Part shown: piece after piece, positions 11,237-39,913 of the stretch | Numbering within the stretch: the first letter of the stretch is position 1 | Layout of the letters: each line of letters starts with the position of its first letter | Assembly (NCBI GenBank): GCA_963942565.1 | Contig: OZ012694.1 | Location: 37,886,310-37,950,309, forward strand | Source of the DNA: Maea johnstoni | Taxonomy: Eukaryota > Annelida > Polychaeta > Spionida > Magelonidae | Direction of reading: 5' to 3' | DNA length: 64,000 nucleotides | Translations under genes and position numbers: made by a program | Notes under the pieces: generated by a model | Told to the model about the DNA's origin: nothing | The model's input: only the letters and a program-made list of their open reading frames with translations | The model's database searches: none

Positions 11237-14200
11237 TTATCTCAGTATCACATTCAACTTGTCATGGACCTGTAGCCGTATATACTTCTGCAGGTCATGA
11301 GATTTCATATATGAGAGGGGCTGGTCACAAGACTTAAAGACTTGACGATAACAGCGACTTCTCCTTCCTGCATCTTTATCACAGAAACTATCCAATAGTG
11401 CCACCTCTTGGACGTTGTCCCCGGCCAGGTCTCGTATGATATCATAAAATTCCTGCTCCCGGAACCTTTCCGTCGTTTTTTCCCAAAAGCTGATATCATG
11501 GTTCCAAGTTGGCGCATGTAAACTAAAGGGCGAGAATTGCTGAAAATGACTTAAAACCTGCTGGGTGGGTTGACTACTTGCTGCACCCTTCCCTATCCCC
11601 GGCAATGGTCCGACCTTAGCCAATTTCTCCATACCATTGAACTTGAATGGATCGAGTGAGCGTGGATCTTTGCTCCAAAACCATCTTGGGTTTTCGATGC
11701 CAAAAATCTTGCTTCCGATTGATTCCAGGTGAAGGATAAAGGCACAACTCGGTTCCTCTGGTTCAGTTAACGTCACTGAAGACTGCGGGTCTTGTGATTG
11801 GCTAGATTTGGACAAGGCACTGTTGGCTGAATCTGATTGGCACATATCGGGCTGTGGTTTATTGAGTATTCCTGTAATACCAACGGCCCACTTGGTGGGT
11901 GGTGGGTCCTCTTTAGGGTGGAGAAAGTCATCGGACTCACTACTACTATCGCTGTCACTCCCAGATCCACGTTTTAATTCCGGTTCTGCAGGAATCTCCA
12001 AGACTATCATATGCATACCATTCAACTTCTCATCATCTATACATCTCTTTATATCTGGATGGTTCATTATTTCTTCATCCTCATCATCCAAGTTGCTTAA
12101 ATCATAGCATTTAGCTTCAAGAAAACCTTGGAAGATATCATTCAAAGTGGTCTCGATAAATTGGCGAAATATCTCAGGGTCAACGATTTGGATACCGAGC
12201 ATTTCATGATGTATAGGAAGCAGGCCTCGTTTTATCTCACACCTATTGTAAACATCGCCACCCCAAAGAAATAAAGTACCAGGTTCGTCATGCTCTGCAG
12301 TCATCACATCGCTTAGCAACTGTGGTGCATGTTGAAGCATGCTAGTCCTGAGCTTGTGAAGCGATGTCTGCACAACAGGCATGGGACTCGCAGCCTCCGT
12401 TATGCCAAGTTTCTCCACGTCATCACTTAGCGCCGAAACTGAGTATGTCTGCAGAAGGTAGCACTTATCACTGTATTCTTCCGCCATAGTGTCGCTGACT
12501 GGTTCAGAGACGTGGCAAGCCTGGCTAGGAAGTGCCTTTATCTGTATGAGATTCCTGAGGTTCTCTTCAATCAAGGCCTTGGTGAGGTGCAGAGGATGGC
12601 CAGCGAGGTCTAACAGATTCCTTCAGAAAAGAAATGAAGTTTGAAATAAAGTCACTGAATACTTTATACTAGCTAAAAGCCTTTTAAAAATATTTTTTTG
12701 AAAAGTGATTTAAAAAAGACACATTTAGTATTGCCATTATTTTATTCAGCTATCCTCAATAACTGCGAGCAACTGTTGATGAATATAGTAAATCATAATT
12801 ATATATACTAAAAACTTATCTTTTACAAAGAAGAAAATTCATTTACTTAATCAATACTACCCATACTTTCCTAAATAATTTTCTCAAGGAAACTTTACTT
12901 TATTATTTTTTTATTATTATAAATTAACTAGTATAGTTCACCAGCTAAAAGGTGTAGAAAGAACAAAACGAAACTTTTATACCTGTTCAATTTGTCTTGC
13001 AGATATGGCGAGGCAAGATAGGTGTTTGATCCGACTGGAACCAATTTTGGAATCACTTGTTCCGATATCATTATAGGGGGCGCTACAGTGAACACATGTG
13101 TAATGGCACCCTCAGTGTGAAAATGCTTATCCTGACTCCTACAATAGAGGAAAATGACAAAGTGTTAACATGTTGATTATTCATATCAGAGCTTGAGGAG
13201 ATGAGCGGAAGTAATCTAAAAACACATTTATTTGTTTAATCCAAAACTTTTCAAATCAAAACTGGGAAAGGAATCATTAATTTATTAAACATCAATCAAT
13301 TACATGTAGTTATGATAATTGATATTTGATCTGTAGGTCTAATAGAAGTAGTGATCTAAGTAGTACTTGAACACTGCTATAAACAAGACCATCCATGTTC
13401 TGAAAAGGAGAAAAATACCACAGAAAAAGTATCACGATTACTAGCAGACATGGGGTAATAAGTAATAGGTAATAGAAAAGTAATAGGTAATAGACCGATT
13501 TTCAAAGTAATAGCCTGTAATAAGTAATAGATAGTCAAAATCTTCAAGTAATAAGTAATTGTAATAGACTGACCCCAAAAGTAATAAGTAATTTTCTATT
13601 ACTTTTCTATTACTTTTCCCATTTATGACCAAAAAAACAACTGTACAGTAAAAAAGTCACTTTTCCATATGACTTCTTCATGTCACTCCTTGTCTCAAAT
13701 ACCTTGAATTTGAAGGATTGATTTCAGTAATAAGTCTGCGAAAAGGTTTTGTGAATCATCTGAACGGCAGTAGAATTTATTCACTGTGTCTCCTAAAGAG
13801 TAATTTTGTCTTACTAGTTACTACCAAGGTCTTTGTACTTCAATCTAGGTCAGAGGCCAAGGGAAGTTGATTTAATTGCAATTTGAAGATAAGCATAGCT
13901 GCCATTAGGTGTACAATGTAACTGAGTGCACAGTGTTGTAGAATCACACATGAGACCAAGAAGGCTCTGAGATTAGCTGCCCATCCATATTCTCAATTCC
14001 TCTCATAGGATGAGTATATCTGCCAGTTGTCTACAGGGTTTAAGACAGCAGGGTGTCTGGGAGTCATTTGGACACCCTAACCCTCAAAAATCACCCCTCA
14101 GGACATCTCCAAAATGTTTGAGTTATTTCTCAGAATGGTTCTACTTGAAACTTTAAAGGCTACCTGGAAGCTCTGTTTAATAGCCTTCACATTAATCTTT

Positions 14201-16798
14201 TAACCCTTTATCACTCAATGACGCAATAACTCGCTACATGAGTGCAGCTGCACTTCCTCAGTAGCGAGTTATTGCGTAATTGTATTTGTGCACTTATTCC
14301 TACGAAGCGAGTTTTGACGTATTTTGCGTACCACGATCTGAACTCGCTGGTGTGCAAGTGATTTTCTAATAAAGCTATGAAATTATTATGCTTTCCTTTT
14401 CTTCATAATCTGTAGTATTGTCATGTTTATTTTCGGACTTGAAGTCCGATTTTTTCGACGGGAAAACAACGGGAAATCCCCTACCAAATATGGAAGTCAT
14501 GGGGAATTCCCGCATCGTATTTGTGCACTTATTCCTACGAAGCGAGTTTTGACGTATTTTGCGTACCACGATCTGAACTCGCTGGTGTGCAAGTGATTTT
14601 CTAATAAAGCTATGAAATTATTATGCTTTCCTTTTCTCCGTAATCTGTAGTATTGTCATGTTTATTTTCGGACTTGAAGTCCGGTTTTTTCGACGGGAAA
14701 ACAACGGGAAATCCCCTACCAAATATGGAAGTCATGGGGAATTCCCGCATCGTATTTGTGCACTTATTCCTACGAAGCGTGTTTTTGCGTATTTTTGGTC
14801 CCACTATTTTAGATCGCTGATGTACATGTTTTTTCTTAATAAAGACATTAAATGATTTGGCTAGTCATTCAAAGAGTATTAAGAAACTGAATGATATGCA
14901 TATAACAAGTTTAATATATCGATTTTGTCAGATATCATTTAAGAGGTGACATAATAAAGGTAAAATTAAAGTGTAGATCAAGGTATGCTAAATTTTACCT
15001 AAATCCAGTACAGCTATACTGCTGGTACAACTCTGCCTCAAATGGTATCACATGGCTCAGCACCAGGTCTGCGTTGGCTGCCATGGCAACCACTTGCCAA
15101 CTGTCGTGCCAGCTCCTCAGAGGCTGATCCACCGGAGTTCCTCCTTGACCTTTGCACAGGGTCATTATAATCTTCCCATTAATGGCCAAGATCCCAACAG
15201 CACTAAAAGGAGAAAAAGTATAATTAAGGTGCAATGAAATCAAGGAATTGTATTTATCATCACCTTTTCTGCCATTTAGAGCATAAATCATGACTTGGTA
15301 GTTGCGAGTGGTGGATGAAACTAGTGAATCCAGTGAATTGTGCCCAGAGAAAAATTTCGCAATTCAAGCGCATGTAATTGTTTTAGACTATTTCTGTGTG
15401 AGTCATGCATTCAAGAAGAAAGGCAGGATAAGGGTACTAGGGCCAGAAGTAACCGAATATCGATACCAACACAAGAAATTTCTACATAATTCTTTTCACA
15501 TGGTTCTATATATTGATGGTCAAGAAATGACAAACTTGATTGTCTTTATACTGTAACACAATAATCAGTTCGCACTTATTTTTCATTAAATATCTGTTGC
15601 GATGATGGAAGTGCAAACAACTGAAGTTTGAAATATATAAGTATTAAAGTGACCATATGTATATGATATACACAGTACACTTCAAAACTGAGTTGACAGT
15701 CACACATCAATTCCAAAGATCTAATTTTTCTAATGTTCTATATATGGCCATTTCCATAGATTGAATATCAAATACATTCAGGTCGCAGGTACATGTTTTA
15801 GAGGGGAAAAAGTTGCAGTCTTATTGCATGTGGCAATCAAGAGAATTAACAATCTACCATGAGCATTATTTTAGTTTCACCTGATGAAGAACTGTTTGAT
15901 GAGACTCCTGTTTCTCTTGATGTTGGACTTTCCGCCGCTGTGAGGGAAGTTAAAGATGATCGTGGAGTAAATGCGGGTACTGAGGACGTCGTGACTGGTC
16001 AGTTTTGTTGCATCAACAGCAAGCAGGACCTCCACACCTAGAAAAATAAAACATGTCACATTTTAGCGGTTCATTCTATTACAAATGTCTCATGTTAGCT
16101 GTTCGTTCTATTACAAAATATTCCAATTTTGTCCCAATTATGACAGGCCATCACAAAAAAGTCATAGAATCTAGATTTTTAGAACTAATTTCAAAACTTC
16201 AGAAAAGTGTAGAACATCTGGCCCTTCCAAATGCAAATGTAAATCTATGGCTTATCCACATAGATCCTCTAAAATGATTGTTGGTCTATTGCCATTCTGA
16301 AGCCCTGACACCAGGCACAAATGGATAACAGACTACCATACAATGATCCATTGTAACAGTTGCGGATAATAACCAAATATTTTCCTAACAAACCATCTTT
16401 CAGGACATAGCTGAAGTGTAAATTTTTTATTTTTTTTTTGACACAATAGGCTATTAAATGTAGTTGGTATAAGGATTTGAAGTAGATTAGTGGCTAAATC
16501 TGGACAGGCAGATATTTTGGAATTGCTGTTTTGGAGAGGCATTTTTGAAATCCTGGCTAAGACCCTGACCTGTCACCTAAGACACCTAAACATATAAGAA
16601 GTTCTATTCAATACCTGATGCCCGTAGTGCAGCAATGTTTTCCTTGGCAGCGAGGTGTTTCCTGCAGACCATGGTATCATTGAGGAGGCTGGTGGCTGTG
16701 ATGTAGGTCCCTGAGGGCAGCTGCTGCCGGAGAGCCGATGTGAAGGAAAAGTCGCCTTCTCCAACCAGCAGGACTGGTCCCACCATATGTTCCTTCAT
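11237..16798 (-). CDS. FDXACB1: FDXACB1-like protein: BMT5-like domain plus FDX-ACB domain
   Basis: There are five coding exons: 16798-16615, 16037-15881, 15202-14999, 13138-12983 and 12620-11237. All introns are GT/AG with matching phases, giving 2085 nt and 694 aa (the human protein is about 620). The start ATG at 16798 has in-frame TGA and TAA just upstream. The N-terminal part has LLVGEGDFSF (residues 10-19), IFNFPHSGGK, LCKGQGGTP, WHDSWQVVAMAA and CTGFRSQDKHFHTEGA. These are hallmarks of the Rossmann-fold domain shared with yeast Bmt5, a 25S rRNA m3U methyltransferase. Residues about 602-694 form an FDX-ACB (ferredoxin-fold anticodon-binding) domain with NHDISFW and CYRQVFKSCDQPLS, as at the C-terminus of phenylalanyl-tRNA synthetases. 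Between them lies a long linker with an acidic Ser/Asp run (GSGSDSDSSSESDD). The function in animals is not settled; an RNA-related role is inference from the domains. Confidence 0.9.
13450..13622. repeat. TAATAAGTAATAG-type low-complexity repeat
   Basis: Irregular tandem GTAATAG and TAATAAGTAAT words occur on one side, and reverse-complement CTATTACTTTT words on the other, so the block is partly self-complementary. It lies in intron 3 of the FDXACB1-like gene. Confidence 0.75.
14221..14277. repeat. Perfect 17-bp inverted repeat with a palindromic loop
   Basis: ACGCAATAACTCGCTAC (14221-14237) pairs exactly with 14261-14277. The 23-nt loop contains the perfect palindrome AGTGCAGCTGCACT. The same ACTCGCT and AGCGAGTT words recur at the borders of the adjoining 235-bp repeat. 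Confidence 0.85.
14282..14832. repeat. 235-bp tandem repeat, about 2.3 copies
   Basis: GTATTTGTGCACTTATTCC recurs at 14282, 14517 and 14752, exactly 235 bp apart, and the first two copies are nearly identical. Each holds a 64-codon open frame on the minus strand, but this merely follows the repeat. The array sits in intron 3 of the FDXACB1-like gene. Confidence 0.9.
16340..16572. repeat. Dispersed repeat, copy 1 (intronic)
   Basis: Segments such as CTAACAAACCATCTT, GCTGAAGTGTAA, GACACAATAGGCTAT, GGACAGGCAGA and AATCCTGGCTAAGACC recur in the same order at about 56280-56455. A related family with TCATTTGGACACCC and AGGACACCC words appears near 14035-14115, 24478-24560 and 53200-53290. Confidence 0.5.
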
Positions 16799-17394
16799 AC
16801 TCCTGATGGCAGCTGGGAAGATTTATCAAACCTGTAAGTATAAATCAGACAGTTTGGGTATTGATATAAAGGAATATAGCTGGAATGCATACTTTATACA
16901 CTTAAATTGAGAGAAAGTCTAAAGGAGAACATTCCTTATCAACACAATTCACGTAGTAGGGGTACTTTAATGTGCTGTGGTATGTTTTAAGCAGGTTATA
17001 TACACAAAGTAGGTGGGGGTTGTTTGACTGTGGAACTATAGCACTTGTTTAAAAATGGTGAATTAGTAACACCATCTGCTTCACCAAGGATGAGGTACAC
17101 TTCAGTTCAAAAACATTTCCCGATTCCTATAACAAAATGTGAATAAACCAAAATCCAATCAAATTGAAACATAATCCCAGTGTCTACGTTTCATTATCTT
17201 AATCATCTTGTCGAGGCCTTGGTCATGTTTCCAAATAATTTGAGATCTATATCAATCATCATGTGCCAGCTGGGAGTAGTAGACAGGGAGTGGGCACTGT
17301 GCATGCGTCATCAAATTTCGCTGCCTCACACCACTATGAGTCATATAGATAACATGTGTACCCAAGGATTGACTGCCTGCTGGTTTCACAGGCC

Positions 17395-17500
17395 CTGGGT
17401 CAGACTGAAATTGCCGCGAAACCAATCACGTGACCAATACTTCCCCAGGCTACGCCGCGTAACCCGAGGCGCACATACCGTAGGTACTAGCATGCTGTGC
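17395..17500. promoter_or_regulatory. Candidate promoter patch upstream of the FDXACB1-like gene
   Basis: This is a locally GC-richer stretch about 600-700 bp upstream of the start codon. It has two CCAAT words (17422-17426, 17434-17438) flanking a CACGTGAC E-box, an E2F-like TTTCGCGG on the minus strand, and CpG-bearing words (CGCCGCGT, CGAGGCGC). A splice acceptor (TTACAG) just upstream of the ATG fits a separate 5' UTR exon. The assignment is inference. Confidence 0.35.
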
Positions 17501-17779
17501 CTATGGGGTTGCGGATCAAGGGGATGTATTTCTCTGGTGCCAGTTAGCATAACTTTGAAATTCTTTATAAGTACTTCCACAAACATCAAGGGATTTTACA
17601 GCTTACTTCATAGACAACATTTCAACCCTTCTCCTGTCAAAATGAAGGTAGCACATTCATCTTTTATGAGCAGTAGGCATAAGGCAGGGATTTAAAATAC
17701 ATGTATCTGCAAATACCAAAAATGTGGCAATCAAAAATGATACTGTGGATAGTTCCGGGCTATGGTCAGAAATATAAAG

Positions 17780-17882
<103 letters not shown>

Positions 17883-18699
17883 ACCAAGGGTGCATAGATC
17901 TCTGCTTTGCCTTGTCCTAGGCCAAGAAATTAATTTCATTTCTTAAAATAAATAGCCTAAGGTTTATACCAACACTAAGCTTATTCAGTTCTATAATGGC
18001 TCGCCAGGCGGGCATGATGGGTTGATTTGGTGTGCTATGGTCCAAGAACACTATAGATGGGAAACTGAGTGGATAGGGAAGCAATGAAAAATGGGCAAGT
18101 TCTTGCTATTCAAAAAAGTTATTTGGAGCTAAATCAAGTAGAAACTATCTTCTTTCAAGAAATCTGCGCAACTGATTTAAACATATCAACTCATAAGCAA
18201 GTCCAGAAAGTAAGTACATGTCCTCAAAACACATTATTGAAATGGGCCCAATTATAGGCATTAAATTTGTGAGGGATAATTGGGAATTACAAATACAAGT
18301 GGTGAAATCAATCCAAACTATAAATGAGGTAGCTGAGCCTATCATACAATGACCCAATCTGACAATGAACACGTTGACCTGTATGTTGACCAGAAAGATC
18401 ATCTAGCAAAGATGAAATACCCACTGTTTTATCTAACCAGCTAGCACATATGTGTGTGCTTCTCAGTGCTCAATCCTGTCTGACAACAGCGCCCTCTATT
18501 TCCATGAACTCATGGCTCTTTGTGTCAATTCAAATATGTTTTCAAATAATAATTTTACACAGTGATTCAACAATAAATAATGCTAAAATACATTAATAAT
18601 TATTCTAAGATTTTCAAATATATACTTTTATATTTTCAATTCATTTTAGACAATATCATTAACTGTTAACACGCCATGTGTTTGATACAAGGCACCTGG

Positions 18700-18800
18700 A
18701 GATCTTGAGAAAATGGCGGCGCCCATAGAATGAAGTTCAGCGTGAAGTTGACTATCTTGATTAACGGCCAGCTTGCTTAAAATCCTAGCAAGCCATTCAT
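18700..18800 (+). promoter_or_regulatory. Candidate start region of the RECQL transcript (YY1-like motif)
   Basis: AAAATGGCGGC at about 18710-18720 fits the YY1 core (AANATGGCGGC), which in many housekeeping genes lies just downstream of the transcription start. A possible donor, TTCAT|GTAAGG, follows at about 18799 and could join the acceptor at 19877-19878. The ATG inside the motif opens only a six-codon frame. The assignment is inference. Confidence 0.35.
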
Positions 18801-19912
18801 GTAAGGGTCAGATTAAAATGCAATGTATAGGAAAATGGTTATTAAATCACATAACGTCTATGTTAGACGTTATCAAGCACAACCCCATATTCTCAGACTA
18901 TATTTTGCAAACACTGAGGACAGGAGAATTACCCCCCCCCCCCCCATATAGTGTCGAAAGATCCTGGATGATGAGTGACATATGATTTCATTTTTAAGTT
19001 GATCCATGATACCAAGGCTTTTACCAATCCAGCATGTCATCTGCAGCATGTCTAGTTGTTGTTTTTATTTTTTATTTTATTATTATTATTATTATTTTTT
19101 TGGGGGGGGGGGGGTTGGTGGGAGGGGGATTATGATTAATATTTTTAGAACTTTTGTCTTAAAGATGCAATTAAAAAGGGGTGTCCAATTGTCACACCAG
19201 CGTGCGACAGGGGCTTCAAAACGTGCAACAAACCAAAAAGTTAAAGCGGTATGTAACAGAAAATATTCCCAAAACATGACCAATTGAGCCTTTCAGATTG
19301 TATTCAAAAACTGGTGAACTCTATTAATTAATACTGTCTATTGATTTGTCTTTGTCTTGACAATTGCAATACAATCTGATATAGTAGGGCCACCAGGTAA
19401 AAATATTCAGAGCTATTACTGAACCACGATCACCAAAAAGTGTTGTGCTCCAGGAGTAATTGACTGTGCTCCGGGACAGGGATTCACTTAAGAAAAAAAT
19501 TCTGGGCGGTTTTCGGGCGATCTCATATGATAAATGATAGTCAGTCTTGGGTCGGCCGGACAAATTTCAGGGCGTGAATACCACCCGGACACCCACTTAA
19601 GTCAAACCCTGCCGGGACTAAAATATTTGGACACCCCTGTTAAACCATGTGATATATATTTTTAGAATCACACTTTCCTTTGATTTTGGCCTTAAACTTA
19701 GAAGACAAGCCCTCTAGAGGTCAGGACTGCACAGCTCCATCTAGTTACTAGTAATCAAAGACAAATGTTATCAGTTCTCGCCATCTCATTTAGAACAAGT
19801 TCATCTCCATGACTTTCTTTGTTTCCATCTTCCTGTAAAATAGTTCACCATGACACATCTCATTCTCTTTACCTTCAGATATGGAATCTCTCATCCTTCA
19901 AGAAAGTTGGGG

Positions 19913-20152
19913 ATGATCAGCAAGTCAGTTCATGTCATCAAAGTGTTCTGCCGACCCTGTCAGCAGCCACTGCTAACCTATCTCAAGGGTGGAAAAGGGC
20001 AGCTTGTCAAGTGTTTTCTCCACAAGATCCAGGAGAACCATACCAAAGAAGAGGGCCTGTGTCCCAACTGTGGGAGCCAGTTTGCAAGACTGACCCTCAT
20101 AAAAAACAAGCCAGCCCTTAAGATTGTCGGGGGAAAGGTATTCTGGAAGTAG
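19913..20152 (+). CDS. Small conserved zinc-ribbon-like protein, 79 aa
   Basis: The ORF reads MISKSVHVIKVFCRPC, then LLTYLKGGKGQLVKCF, CPNCGSQFAR and NKPALKIVGGKVFWK. Paired cysteines CRPC and CPNC plus a single Cys suggest a compact zinc ribbon. The KGGKGxLVKCF and KPAxKIxGGKV segments look like those of small conserved proteins of unknown function in diverse organisms, from memory and not checked. An acceptor (TTTACCTTCAG, ending at 19878) precedes it, so a non-coding first exon is likely. An 11-codon upstream frame (ATG at 19881) ends in a TGA overlapping this ATG. The stop (20150-20152) is followed after 6 nt by the RECQL ATG in the same exon. A start at an upstream in-frame ATG is possible but less likely. 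Confidence 0.7.
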   Translation: MISKSVHVIKVFCRPCQQPLLTYLKGGKGQLVKCFLHKIQENHTKEEGLCPNCGSQFARLTLIKNKPALKIVGGKVFWK

Positions 20153-20158
20153 AATAGA

Positions 20159-31588
<11,430 letters not shown>

Positions 31589-32575
31589 AAAAGTGAACTC
31601 TATAGGTGGCAGCACATGTAGATTAAGTCTGCGATGGGAGAATATCTGGAAGTAGTATTGCTAACATGAGTAGTGCCTCTTTAGACGATGAGTATGCAGA
31701 ACTCCAGGTAATCTACAATGAGCAGCTACTGGGACTGGACGATGCTACTTGAACAAGTGTATTCTATAGGTGGCAGCACCTGTAGATCGAGCCTGTGATA
31801 GAAGAATATCTGGTAGTAGCATTGCGAACATGAGTAGTGCATCTCTGGACAACGAGTATGCAGAACTCCAGATAATCTACAATGAACAGCTACTAGGACT
31901 GAACGATGCTACTTGAACAAGTGTATTCTATAGGTGGCAGCACCTGTAGATCGAGCCTGTGATAGAAGAATATCTGGTAGTAGCATTGCGAACATGAGTA
32001 GTGCATCTCTGGACAATGAGTATGCAGAACTCCAGGTAATCTACAATGAACAGCTACTAGGACTGGACGATGCTACTTGAAAAAGTGTATTCTATAGGTG
32101 GCAGCACCTGTAGATCGAGCCTGTGATAGAAGAATATCTGGTAGTAGCATTGCGAACATGAGTAGTGCATCTCTGGACAACGAGTATGCAGAACTCCAGG
32201 TAATCTACAATGAACAGCTACTAGGACTGGACGATGCTACTTGAACAAGTGTATTCTATAGGTGGCAGCACCTGTAGATCGAGCCTGTGATAGAAGAATA
32301 TCTGGTAGTAGCATTGCGAACATGAGTAGTGCATCTCTGGACAATGAGTATGCAGAACTCCAGGTAATCTACAATGAACAGCTACTAGGACTGGACGATG
32401 CTACTTGAAAAAGTGTATTCTATAGATGGCAGCACTATAGTGTGTCTGACCCAAGCTTGGATGACTGTTTCTTCCTATATTTGTTTACATAATGTGTGTA
32501 TTTCCTATTCAAACTTGGCAAACCTCTTAGGATTACTGTATCTGCATACCTACTTTCTTTTTCAGCTCTGTAATA

Positions 32576-32696
32576 TGTTAATTTTGCTCATTAGGTGCCC
32601 ATAGTAAAATTCAACACGAGATCGCTCACATTTGTACTGTTTGCAATGGGTAAATTTTACAATGGGACCTAATGAGCAAAATCAACATTTTTCGTA
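32576..32696. repeat. Hairpin element with ~34-bp arms
   Basis: TTTTGCTCATTAGGTGCCCA near 32580 and its imperfect reverse complement near 32660-32694 form a short MITE-like hairpin downstream of RECQL. Confidence 0.7.
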
Positions 32697-33996
32697 GTTG
32701 AGACAGAAAGCAGGTATATACATACCAGTGTTGAAAACAGTTTGCTAACCCTTAGTCGTCAACGGTCCATCAAAATGAACATTCTAGTGGTCCACCAGAA
32801 AAATTAGCGGTCCATATCACTTAGATAACCAAAATGGTAGTCAACAGCCTTTTCATAACTGAACATTCACGGTTAATTGTGCTAAATTTGTGAAAATTGA
32901 AAGTTATAATCTAATGTAGAAGAAATGTGAAACTGGGTGAGATGCTTACCAAATTAATGTGGACAGAATATTTAGCAGACATTCTGGGCAAGTAAACAGA
33001 CTTTTACTAGCCCATTCAAATTTTTGGTGGAAACGGACCGGTGGGCTACTGTCTATTTTCACCACTGACATACAGAAGTTATATGCTCCTAAGAGATTTG
33101 GCATGTTTGGATGTCAAACACCAACTTTTTGTAACAAAAAAGAGGAAAAAACAATCAGCCAAGGTCCTTTGAACCTATGATAGGAGAATATCTGATGGTA
33201 GTGTCTAGTATGCAGTGCTCCAGCCTCCAGGTATTCTACAATGAACGGGTAGTGGGGCTACACATACATGTATTGAAAAGCAGAGACATTGTCTCAGTGA
33301 AAAGGTTCCCTACTCGATATTTATGTACTTAAAGGTTCTGACGGTAACCAACAGGTATCATGTTCTGTTAGGGTAAGTAGCCACAATACTAGTTATGTAC
33401 TAGCCAGACTCCAGGCTTTACTAGTATCATGTTACAAAATCATCATGGTAGTCAAATAAGCAACCAAAGCGACCTATATGACAGTTGAAATATCAAAATA
33501 CTCTATCATGATAATTTGGCAAATTTGTTTGTCCTATTTTAGTTTTTGATATAACACATTCTTTCTGCATTCCACCACTCCAGTACGGCTAGAAGGAGTA
33601 ACAATTTACTAGCCCAACCATTCTTTTTTTGCCATTATACCAGTGTGGCTAGTAGGTAACTGACACATATCATGGACAAAAACAAGTATTCCAAATGAAC
33701 AGTGTGCATAAAATTCTCACCACTCCTATGAAATAGTTTGACTCATGAACTAGTCATACCAAGACCCCAGCATGTAGCTGAACCATGACAACCACTAATC
33801 GTGTTAAAAGATGGCATACACCTTGCCATATTGACCTATTCTTTCTTAGACTAACCTTGATCCTCTGGTAAATATGTCAAGCATAAGAAATTAACTAAAG
33901 GAATATGAGACTGATAGGGCCCATTTTAATGGTAATTATACCAGGCTATCTAAGTTAGAGGTATAGTTCTTGTCAGGCTATTTGGGGCTGTCAGTG

Positions 33997-34229
33997 TTAA
34001 CCCATTAATGCTTAAGTGTCCCACCAGAAATTGTCGTCTGGAATTTTGATACTTTTGGCAATTATTTTGGAATTGAGAATTATTTTCCGAAATATTTGGA
34101 GGAATGTTATTGGTAATATTCTGACTAACATTTCTCTATCAAATATTAATCCTAATTACATTCTTGTTTGCAAGATTTCATTAAAATTGCTAGGCTGCTT
34201 TTGGCCTGCTGTAAGCATCAATGGATTAA
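33997..34229. mobile_element. TTAA MITE, family 2 (225 bp)
   Basis: The left end is TTAACCCATTAATGCTTA and the right end reads TTAATCCATTGATGCTTA on the other strand. TTAA borders lie at both sides. Related copies lie at about 45319-45548 and 51704-51852. Confidence 0.75.
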
Positions 34230-34492
34230 ACACTTGTTCCACCTATAATACTTTATTTGACTAAAACAAGAATACTTTTCTAACACAGTGGATGCCATCA
34301 GTCATACTTCAAAATGTAATAAACTCAAATTTACAATTATCAGAATATGTGGGTTTGTAAAGGTTTTGCTAAGAAATAGCTGGTACCTACAGATAGACTA
34401 CAAAATAATGCATGTCATCTGTGATTTTATTACCATTTGAAAATCTTTGTGATGTATAACATACGCATGAAAACAATTGTATGAAATCAATT

Positions 34493-34498
34493 TTATTG
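34493..34498 (-). promoter_or_regulatory. Poly(A) signal of ependymin-related gene A
   Basis: AATAAA on the minus strand about 65 nt beyond the stop codon. Confidence 0.55.
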
Positions 34499-34562
34499 TT
34501 TATCTTTTGTAATATATTTTATGAATGCGTTTTACATTAAATTATGAAGTACTGTTCTCCCT

Positions 34563-39263
<4,701 letters not shown>

Positions 39264-39913
39264 GATCTTAGCTGGTATTGTGAACAGAAACAAATGATAA
39301 GAAATGACTCGGTAGAATGTCTTTTGTAAAGCCACATTCATTGAGAACTAGACTTTGGATATTATCTCGAGGTCGTAGTTATCGGTTTTGAGGAGTGAAG
39401 GCTGAAAAAGTGGAATGATGTGACCGTCCCTGAATATCAGACGGTGTGACACATTGACTCTTATATGTGAACTCTCCAGTCGAATATGCCGTAAATCATT
39501 ATAATTCGATATTGTAATTAAGACTAACATGTTCAATTTGATTATTGAACAAGTTTGATTTGTCAGCCTGCCCCCCCTCCCCTTTAAAGAAAACAGAAAA
39601 CAACACATGAAGATTTGGAAGTGCATGCGTTCAGGTAGTTTTCCTTTCAAGTCAATTCTACACTATTTCGATTCGACATCTAGTAATCCTGATCGCTCAA
39701 TCGATCGATTTAGTTAGTATCAATGATAAACCTGCATCACGATATTTTGAATTAATGTTTTCTGCAAAAAACTCAAGAATCAACTGTTGAAAGATGCAAT
39801 TTGTCCAAAAAACGTCTCAGAATTGTCCAGAGTGGAATCTTTCTTCACCTATTAACACTCGCAGCGGCCCAAAAGAGCCTGCTAATTTTAATGAAATTTT
39901 CAGGCAAAGGCAT

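Noticed and set aside
14375-14804. Two near-identical 64-codon ORFs on the minus strand
   Set aside because: The similarity is due to the 235-bp tandem repeat; there is no domain and no sign of selection at codon level by eye.
15302-15556. 84-codon plus-strand ORF
   Set aside because: It lies in intron 2 of the FDXACB1-like gene, starts with a non-ATG codon and has no domain.
17180-17695. 171-codon plus-strand ORF
   Set aside because: It does not begin with ATG and has no recognisable domain; it overlaps the likely promoter patch of the FDXACB1-like gene.
18714-18734. ATG within the YY1-like motif as a coding start
   Set aside because: The frame closes after six codons (MAAPIE).
39264-39341. 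Longer N-terminus for ependymin-related paralog A
   Set aside because: It would precede the clear signal peptide with unrelated residues, and an acceptor-like CAATACCAG lies just upstream of the chosen ATG.
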